In this document: positions 56,880 to 64,000 of the stretch, one piece after another
How the letters are laid out: each line of letters opens with the position of its first letter
Numbering within the stretch: position 1 is the first letter of the stretch
Source: Arthrobotrys musiformis
Taxonomy: Eukaryota; Ascomycota; Orbiliomycetes; Orbiliales; Orbiliaceae
Assembly: GCA_036971715.1 (NCBI GenBank)
Contig: JAVHJL010000010.1
Span: forward strand, 558,001 to 622,000
Reading direction: 5' to 3'
Length of the DNA: 64,000 nt
The notes under the pieces: generated by a model
Seen by the model: the letters and a program-made list of their open reading frames with translations, nothing else
Told to the model about the DNA's origin: nothing
Databases searched by the model: none
Program-made: the position numbers and the translations under genes

Positions 56880-58916
56880 TTAGTCGAGATCGTCCTCTTG
56901 CGCTTTGTCCAGGTCTCTTTCTTCCTCCGCTCCATGCTTATTCACGCCTCTCCCTGCGAGCACAGTCCCTCTCAGACCCCCAAACGCCATGACATCCCCG
57001 ATCCTCTCGACGCTGCAAAGCAACATCACGAGTCGATCTAGACCCATACCCCATCCTCCAGTCGGCGGAAGCCCCCACTCCAGGGCACCAATGTAGCTCT
57101 CATCAACAGGCATCTCAGGGAGTACCTGCTCCGCCTCCTCCAAAATCTCAATGGGAATGTCTTCACCTGCCTCCAAGGCAGCAGCTACCCGAAATTTGTT
57201 CTGCTCGATGAATTTCCTCCGCTGTTCGAACGGCGAGTTTTCCTCCTCGTACAGGTTCGCTAGTTCCTTCCCGCCCACGTACAATTCCGCACGGTGCGCG
57301 ACCAATTGCCCGTCGCTCTCCCGTCTGCTGGTCTTGGAAAGCGGGGATAGGCAAGCTGGTATGTTCGTCACAAACGTGGGTTGGATACACTCCGGTTCTA
57401 AAAGCTCGGATGCGAGGTAATCCAGTATCCCAGGCAATGTACAGTTCACCGGTCTGTCGATGTCATTCTCATCCAAAATCTCCAACAATTGATCTGCGGC
57501 GTCCGGTGCGTCCAGAATAGGCAGCTTACAATTAAGCCCCTCCTCTATACCACCAATGAAATCAATTTCACGGAAAGGTGCCCTGACCTCGATCGTCCGT
57601 TCTCGGCTGCTGAAAGCCTCAATGTTGGGAAACTGTTGAGTCCTAGCCGTCTCAAAGTCGTTGAATAGATTTACCAGCATCTCCGTAGTCGTCCGCTTCA
57701 ACCCTTCAATGTCGGTAAACGCCTCGTAAAACTCACAGGAGTAAAACTCCGGATTATGCGTCGCATCAGCATTCTCGTTTCTGAAATTCGGTCCGATCTC
57801 GAAAACTCGATGGAGGCCTCCAATGACGAGCCGTTTGAGCCATAACTCCGGCGCGATTCTGAGTTGCATCTTTTTGTTCGCCCCGAAGACTTTCGAAGCT
57901 GTCTCGAAGGGCTTCGCGGCCGCGCCACCAGAAAGTTCGGCGAGGATCGGGGTGGAAACCTCAACAAACTCCCTTTGAAGGAAAAAGGTCCGCATCCAGT
58001 TAATGATGAAGGATCGCGCTTTGAGCACATGCAAATTGAGAGGGTTGACAATCAGGTCCACATGACGAGACTGGAACCTCTTCTCCACATCCTCAAGCTC
58101 CAGAGGCGGGACATGAAGGCATGGCGACAATGGCTGTGGCAATCCAGTCGCGTAGACGGATATCTCTCCTGCCTTCGTCCTCCCGGGCAATCCAGTAATA
58201 GCTGGAGAACCAAACCCTCGTTAGCCTTTCCATCCCATCCCCATAGCCTCCATAAGAGAATAGCAAAGACCAGCCTTACATATTATATCCCCTTTCTTCA
58301 GCTTCGAATACGCAGCATCAAAATCGGCACGCTCTACTCCTGACCGACCGAAGCTGCTCATAACCTGAATCTTGAAGCCATCCGCGGCGATATCAAGAAA
58401 CCTTAGTTTGGACGATGACTTTCGTATTGTTTTAACCCTTCCTTTACCCTACCCAAACACCAACAGTTAACATCATGTCCCCTCCCCAGCCTCAGCCAGA
58501 GGTATCTCAAATATACACCCAGGGAACAGACCATAAACAGTAACCAAGTGCTCTTCACCCTCCTCTATCGCCTCGTTTTCCAGGTAAGAGTACCGATCAC
58601 GGAACTGTCTTATACTAACACGACGGGCAACGTCCGGTTTGATCCTAGGGTAGTAATCCCCCTCATTACCAGTCGCAACAACCTCCCACCGGTCTTCGAG
58701 CGAAGCATCCCCCCGCGTCTGGGCCGCCAGGGGACTAGCTGGCAACGGGACGCCAGCAGCATGATGACTTCCATCCTGCGGTGCCGTCTGGCTCAACAGA
58801 CGACGGTGTCGGAGATGCGAAGGCAGGACCCTCGACCTTTGCAATACAACCGGTCGAAAAGAGCGGCAACAAACCCGTCTGCCTGCAGTGGCTATATACC
58901 TCGCCGGCAACGTCAT
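56880..58916 (-). CDS. MSK1: Mitochondrial lysyl-tRNA synthetase (class II)
   Basis: Three exons on the minus strand: 58916-58532, 58441-58280, 58201-56880; 622 aa. The first intron is inferred with a GTCTGT donor and an AAG acceptor because only that joins VTVY to GRVKTIRKSSSKLRF, the conserved start of the OB-fold anticodon-binding domain. The second is ordinary (GTAAGG...CAG) and gives GDIISITGLPGRT. Class II motifs are present: motif 1 near FVEVSTPILAE, motif 2 FRNENADATHNPEF and motif 3 GWGMGLDRLVMLL. LysRS hallmarks include AAAKPFETAS and IAPELWLKRLVIGG. The N-terminus is Arg/Ser/Leu-rich without acidic residues, fitting import into mitochondria, where it charges mt-tRNA-Lys. An alternative in-frame ATG at 58979 adds 21 residues. 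It is divergent from TIM10. Confidence 0.9.
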
Positions 58917-59580
58917 CGTTGGCTTGGTATGATTAAAAAGTGAATGAATACGTCGCGATGGAGAGGAGTGCCAGTCCACCCACGCGCGTCAGACCCTACT
59001 TCTCCCCCATCCTGTCAGTTCGACATGAACACACGGTCCAAATCGAAGGGAAAAACAAAAAGCAATGTAAACTTAATTGGAGAAATATGAATATTCAGAG
59101 AGAAAAGCATGCGAAGCTTGTTCAAGTCACGCCCGGAAGAATAACCTCCAGGTCATTCGCAACGGTTCTTGATATTTGGTACTCATCATAAGAAGATACA
59201 ATCCAATTCATGGAACTTAATAACAGTAAACCGAACCCACGTACCTATTAGCCCTTAGCCAGCCAGCTAACTAAGCCCCCAATTGTCTACTGCCGTAATG
59301 AAGAGTGATGAAGATGTTGAAGTCTAAGCTGTGTTCCAAGGTCGCGAACCGGCTCGCTTATATTTGATTTTTTTAGCCGGTCGTATCGATAAAGGAAAAA
59401 AAAAAAAAAAAACTGAGTGACGTCCCACCGTGTTGGGAAAAACACCTTGAAACGAAACCTGGACTTTCTCAACCTCGCACGACTCCCCAAAGACACCGTC
59501 TGGACCACCACTTCACCGACGACCTCCCTTCAACCCTTCTCTGTTTTATATCCCATTCCTTCAAAAAAAAGACCCCCACA
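58917..59580. promoter_or_regulatory. Divergent promoter region of MSK1 and TIM10
   Basis: Only about 660 bp (600 if the longer MSK1 start is used) separate the start codons of two nuclear genes for mitochondrial proteins transcribed in opposite directions. No other gene fits between them, so the region must contain both promoters. It includes an A-rich stretch on the MSK1 side (59050-59110), a 17-nt A run at 59396-59412 and a C-rich, CACC-containing stretch just before TIM10. No specific factor site is claimed. Confidence 0.6.
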
Positions 59581-59947
59581 ATGTCTATGTTCGGTTTCGG
59601 CGGGGTCCAGGGCCCCACATCTGCCCAGAAGATCGCGGCGGCAGAGGCAGAACTCGAGATGGTCACCGACATGTTCAATCGGTACGAAACAAACCCTTCT
59701 AATCCCCTTATCATACGTGCATACAGCTAGCTAACCCCTTAATCCCAGTCTCACAAACTCCTGCTTCAAAAAGTGCGTTCCAAACGACTACCGCGAAAGC
59801 GAACTGAACAAGGGCGAATCCGTCTGCCTGGACCGATGTGTCGCCAAATTCTTCGAGGTCAACGTCAAAGTCAGCGAGCAGATGCAGAATCAAGCTGCGT
59901 CGCGGCAAGGTGGTGCTCCTGGCGCTGGCGGTATGTTTGGAATGTAA
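59581..59947 (+). CDS. TIM10: Mitochondrial import inner membrane translocase subunit Tim10
   Basis: Two exons, 59581-59681 and 59749-59947 (67-bp intron, CTAAC branch site), 99 aa, close to the normal length. The twin CX3C motif is present: CFKKC and CLDRC, 16 residues apart. The flanking sequence (AAAEAELEMVTDMFNR, NDYRESELNKGESV, KFFEVNVKVSEQM) is that of Tim10. The C-terminus has the Gly/Met-rich GGMFGM tail. Tim10 forms a hexamer with Tim9 in the intermembrane space that chaperones hydrophobic carriers to the TIM22 complex; its cysteines form two disulfides by the Mia40 route. It shares its upstream region with MSK1 and ends 770 bp from the convergent HRD3 gene. Confidence 0.96.
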
Positions 59948-60717
59948 GGAGGAGGAACGGTATCGATATCGATATCCCCACACAGCCAGCTTCCCTGCAT
60001 ATACGCATTTCGATGGTGGGGTTCCGAAACCAAGAGAAAACTTTTATATCATACTATACGAGAAAAAAAAGCCACACTCCTTCCACGCCCAGGAGTGTCA
60101 AAGACTCCCCGAACTAGGGTGGGACGGCAGTGGGCGCGACGTAGCACTACATATACGATCTCAACTCTAGGCTCTATTACAAAGCCTGAATTTTAAGGTC
60201 TGGGAGTGCCGTATCTATCCCCAACCTAAAATCAACAGCAGCTGTACATACATCGATACATCCACAAAAAAAAAGGAAGAAAAAAAACTATTTTCCGGCA
60301 TACATCAGGGTTGTTGATGATTGGTGTTTAAGGTTTTCTTTGTGTACATGTACAATACGCAATCTATTCGATCTGGATCATCTCACACTCATACACACAC
60401 GTGCAAGTCTAGTGATAATCCAACGTTCTAAACTCGCCTTGAAGTCCGGGTTGGGGACGGCTTCGAGGTAATTCAAGAAAACCGGGCATGGTCCCTTCAA
60501 AGTCGGACGCTGATTGCTGTATTAACAAGCTAAACGAATTGCAAAAGTTTTTATACACGGTAGAGTAGAACCACGTCCTTATCGATATCATATCATGCGC
60601 TCTACCAAAAAAAAAAAGCCCCACGCCAATATGGTACTAGAGAATCGAAATCAGCGAAAAAAAAAAGAGAAAAAGAAAGGACAACATTACGAGCATAGGA
60701 AGGAAACGAAGGAAGAT
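59948..60717. other. Convergent 3' region between TIM10 and HRD3
   Basis: No gene. The sequence has A-rich runs (60063, 60267-60290, 60608, 60656-60676) and TACAT-rich words near 60243 and 60343, consistent with the 3' ends of two converging genes. Confidence 0.55.
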
Positions 60718-63682
60718 TTACTGCCCAGCAGGCGGTGGCACATGCCAGGCGTTGTTCCTTGGATCAAATCCCGGTTGACCGCCAGGTGGCGGAGGGGGAG
60801 CCGGAGCATGTCCATTCCCGGCACCTTGCGCCGGCACCTGTCCAGGTCCTCTTCTTTGCTGCTGTCCCCGTTGTTGTCCCTGCTGCTGTCCCCTCCAATT
60901 CCTATACCATACTAAAATTGCAACTACACACATAACCCCCAGGATCACCATATTCTCCACATATTCGTCGTCCTCGTCCCCGTAAAACTCATTCCCTGGA
61001 TCCCCCTGTCCAGCCTTGGTGTCTTCTTTACCGTGTGGGGCTTCGGCCTCCTGATCTGCGAATTCTCCAGGCTTGTTATGCGTATACTGAGGTTTCTCAT
61101 CAGAAAACCACCGCTTCATCCACTCCTTCACGGTAACCTTCTTCTCCGGCTCCGGATCCGATCCAATAGCATTAATTGTCCCACCGCTGACAGTATTCCA
61201 AAAACTCCTCGCCCTGAGCTTGACCAAACTCATCGTAACCGGCAGGTATGCCTCAGCATTTGTCTCCAATGCTTGATCGTAGTATCGTTTGGCAAGGTGG
61301 TAGTCCTGTCCAACTCCGACTCCGTTTTCATACATCCACCCAAGGTTCCACAACGCTTGTGCGCTCTGTGTAAATTCAGATGCAGCGGTATAACAGGCCG
61401 CAGCCTTCTCGGTATCTGCTTCTGTCCCAATCCCGGCAAGGTAATAGTCGCCCATTTTGACGTAACTGTCGATATTCTGTTGCTTGGCAGATCTCGTCCA
61501 ATACATCAATGCCAACTCTTGATCCAGCGCATCATTGCGTCTAACACGCCACCAATCTAACGGGAACCGACTCTTCAATTCATCAAGCAGATAAGCCGTA
61601 TTCGCCTGGCCGCTCTCGTAGCCCTGCTCTGCCGCCATCATGAACCCAAGAATAGCCGGGTCCTTGTTGCCATTTTTATACATCCGGTGGGCCCATTCAA
61701 GGGGTGCCTGTAAAGCTTCTACCTTCTCGGCAACATGCTTGAAGTATAGTGTAGCCATACTACAGCTCCTTTCTCGCCCATTTCCTTGGTTATTGATCTC
61801 TGCCAAGTAGTAGTACGCTTCAACTTCGCCATGGCGTGTGGCTAGCTCGAACCACTTATTCGCGATGGCATATTCGCCTCTTCCGTAGAATATTTTACCA
61901 ATAGCAACCTGAGCCGCACCATGGTCGTCCTCAGCCGCCGACTTGTAGAGTTTGGTTGCTTTCTCCGCGTTCTTCTCTAAGCCCGCGAGGCCATGTTCGT
62001 AAAGGTAAGCCATTCCATGTTGTGAGACGGTATCAGACTAAGTCGTAGGAAAGTTAGTATTTAAAACTCCCAGGGAAAGTAATTCGCTACTAACGTATTT
62101 CAAGCCCCTCGCAAACCACCTTCTCGCGAGGGCAAAATCCTGTGGGACAGCTTCGCCCCTCAGATACATTCTCCCGAGGTATCCTGCCGCTTTCGCAGCA
62201 ACGTCGATCACTGTGTCTGGTGGGTCCTTGACCTCCTTCCCATCCTTAGTCCACATTTTCTTCGCTAGCTGGAAATACAAATCCCGAGCCTTTCTGAGGT
62301 CACGGGAGAGCCCTCTAGGGCCGTCGTAATATAGTTTTGCAAGTTGCTGGGTAGCCGCTAGGTCCCCCTTGTTGCTCAGCAGTAGGAGGTACTCGATGAT
62401 GTCGTCAATCAGAGAAAGCGAGTTGTGGTCGTTCCTCTTCGATAACCGGCCGGTATGTCCAACGCTTGCACCAGTGCCATAGGTGCCACCAATCTCGTCG
62501 ACAATTTTATGGTTGTTGCGTGGAAGGTAGTGACCTCCAGGGGGTCCAGAATGGTAGTAAACCATTGCTTTGTCGGCGACTCTCTTGTAGAAGAATGCAG
62601 CTTCCTCGCAATTCCTGGGTGCGCCGATTCCAGCATGATAGCGGTAGGCTAGTGTCATTTCTGATCGAGCATCCCCCCCTAGTGCAGCAAATGTGTGATA
62701 TAACAATGCCTATAAACCGGTCAGTACAATATTCTTCCCATAATCCACTATTCTTCCCATACCTTAGCTTGATCTTTCTGTATAATACCACCATATCCAG
62801 TTGCATACATAAATCCAAGCATACTCTGAGCCGTGCTGTTCCCCGTAAGCGATGCCAGTTCCTTGTAGAAACCAAATGCCGTGGCGGTGTTCCTTGGATG
62901 CGACCAGTTGCCATACTAGGGACACCATATTCGTTAATCCCACATCCCTCACAGCTACCAGCCCTCTTCCCCTCTTCGAGATAAAGCAACCTACAAAGTT
63001 CATTTCTGCCAACAAGTACATCGCATCCGGATTTTTCATCGACAAAGCCCTCATAAGTAAATGTACTGCATCCTGGAGCGTTTTGCTCATCTGTACCGGG
63101 GCGCTTCTACTCTCTCCATTTAGCGGCTCCTCCTGTGTCGGAACATTGGCGATAAACAAGAAGTCGAGGGCCTTCTGGAGCCAGTATAAACCCTGGTGGA
63201 TCCAATATGACGTCGAATCTTTGCGTCTCGAATGTGATAGGGGCGGACGGATGGTATTCAAAAGTTCCAGGGCCTCGGTGACATATTGTTGGGCTGAATA
63301 TATAAGGTAATACATCAGCTCATATCTCACACTATTTGCTGTGGATAAGCTGGTGCAGTAGACATACAGTCGGCTTCCTCATGTTGATCCTGATTATCAA
63401 CGCCACCTGTCGGTAATTCGCCATCCTTGACACCGAGGGGTACTTGAACGTCTCGATGTTCCTGACCATTATCCATTAATACCACCGATCATTCCAAAGC
63501 CTAGCCATTGACTCGCGAGTATGTCCATACCGGTACAGGTTCTATCGCGTGAGCGGCGATCGATAACGTGGAAAGGAATAAGACTATCCACGAGGGAACA
63601 AGATTAGCCACAAAATCCCATGAGCAAAAACAACGTGAATCCACTTACAGAAATAAAAACTATACGGCCGTTTTCTCGCCAT
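60718..63682 (-). CDS. HRD3: Hrd3/SEL1L-type ER-associated degradation adaptor
   Basis: Seven exons on the minus strand: 63682-63649, 63583-63531, 63461-63368, 63293-62995, 62915-62763, 62709-62095, 62037-60718; 855 aa with all phases closing. The first two exons together encode a signal peptide (MARKRPYSFYFF, then a hydrophobic core ending SIAAHA). A luminal region with many Sel1-type TPR repeats follows: TGNSTAQSMLGFMYATGYGG, GGDARSEMTLAYRYHAGIG, AAGYLGRMYLRGEAVPQDF, QALWNLGWMYENGVG. Near the C-terminus is one membrane helix (about 778-794), then a 60-residue Gln/Pro-rich cytosolic tail. Hrd3/SEL1L partners the Hrd1 ubiquitin ligase and selects misfolded proteins in the ER lumen. Intron 6 has a perfect ACTAAC branch site. 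The third exon start (CAG before GAACATC) is the least certain splice. Confidence 0.9.
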
Positions 63683-64000
63683 GTTTTTTTTTTCTACGGG
63701 TGAGCGTGGTCTAACGTTTCGTGGTGGCCGAAACCGTGCTTTTTATATCCCTCGAAACAAAGCCAGATCAGACCAGCTGTGTATTATAAGCCTCTGGCCG
63801 ATAGGCTACCGCCTTTGATTGGACATGAATTGGGCCGGAAAATCTACAGATGGGAGCGAAATAAATGTCGGACGACGGCTCTGAGATACGCGATCCAAAT
63901 TCCGGAGTAGCCGGCCAAGGGCGAAGTAGCGATGGTAGTTGGTGTTAGTAATTAAAATAATGCCGCTGGAGTCTCTTGCGGGATGAAATGAAGACGACAC
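63683..64000. other. HRD3 upstream region to window end
   Basis: Contains the HRD3 promoter. A ten-T run lies directly next to the start codon. An open minus-strand frame runs from 64000 to 63806 without visible start and with no recognised domain; it is not called, although a gene cut by the window edge cannot be excluded. Confidence 0.45.

Noticed and set aside
58548..58943. Plus-strand frame opposite LysRS exon 1
   Set aside because: Antisense shadow; the minus strand reads a presequence and conserved OB-fold start.
1..64000. CRISPR array, rRNA genes or intact transposon genes
   Set aside because: No regularly spaced direct repeats, no rRNA-like segments, and no reverse transcriptase, integrase or transposase motifs were found on either strand by eye.

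Overview
The window looks like nuclear DNA of a filamentous ascomycete (Pezizomycotina). Coding regions are interrupted by many short introns, mostly 50-90 bp, with GTRNGT-type donors, CTAAY-like branch sites and YAG acceptors. The gene set is fungal: a C2H2/Zn2Cys6 regulator, LaeA, a Trk potassium transporter, cytochrome-type D-lactate dehydrogenase, Cdc20, Hrd3 and Tim10. I cannot name the genus. Long gene-poor stretches, intron-rich genes and about 15 genes in 64 kb would fit a large-genome early-diverging lineage such as Pezizomycetes, but that is a guess. Gene models below were rebuilt by hand-splicing, and every multi-exon model closes in frame.

Left part (1-20 kb): a 1122-aa zinc-finger/zinc-cluster regulator (1425-5214, +), a cytochrome b561-type membrane protein (7510-8850, +), a low-complexity hypothetical protein (9729-10343, -), then about 7.9 kb without a credible gene, then a seven-exon LaeA-type methyltransferase (18200-19757, +). 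LaeA has a long leader nearly free of ATG and carrying one 22-codon uORF.

Middle part (20-41 kb): a 5.4-kb gene-poor stretch, a 12-exon Trk potassium transporter (25192-27754, +) tail to tail with a secreted aspartic-protease-like protein (27951-29230, -), an F-box-like orphan (31304-32308, -), D-lactate dehydrogenase (35660-37690, +) and a small two-exon orphan (38452-39024, -).

Right part (41-64 kb): housekeeping genes. Cdc20 (41842-43779, +) is tail to tail with an Efm2/Rrg1-type protein methyltransferase (44715-46065, -). A serine/proline-rich orphan follows (49542-50612, -). After another 6.3-kb gap, mitochondrial lysyl-tRNA synthetase (56880-58916, -) and TIM10 (59581-59947, +) diverge from one intergenic region, and the ERAD adaptor Hrd3/SEL1L (60718-63682, -) converges on TIM10.

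The genes do not form one pathway. The common thread is organelle and membrane upkeep (mitochondrial translation, import and lactate oxidation; ER quality control; plasma-membrane K+ uptake) plus regulators (LaeA, zinc-finger factor, Cdc20). I see no secondary-metabolite cluster beside laeA, no intact transposon coding region, no rRNA, no convincing tRNA and no CRISPR. The most interesting signals are the unusual leaders of laeA and CDC20, a promoter-like tract at 20.8-21.1 kb ahead of a tiny possible gene, the head-to-head mitochondrial gene pair, the in-frame repeat beside the Cdc20 C-box, and several short or orphan proteins.
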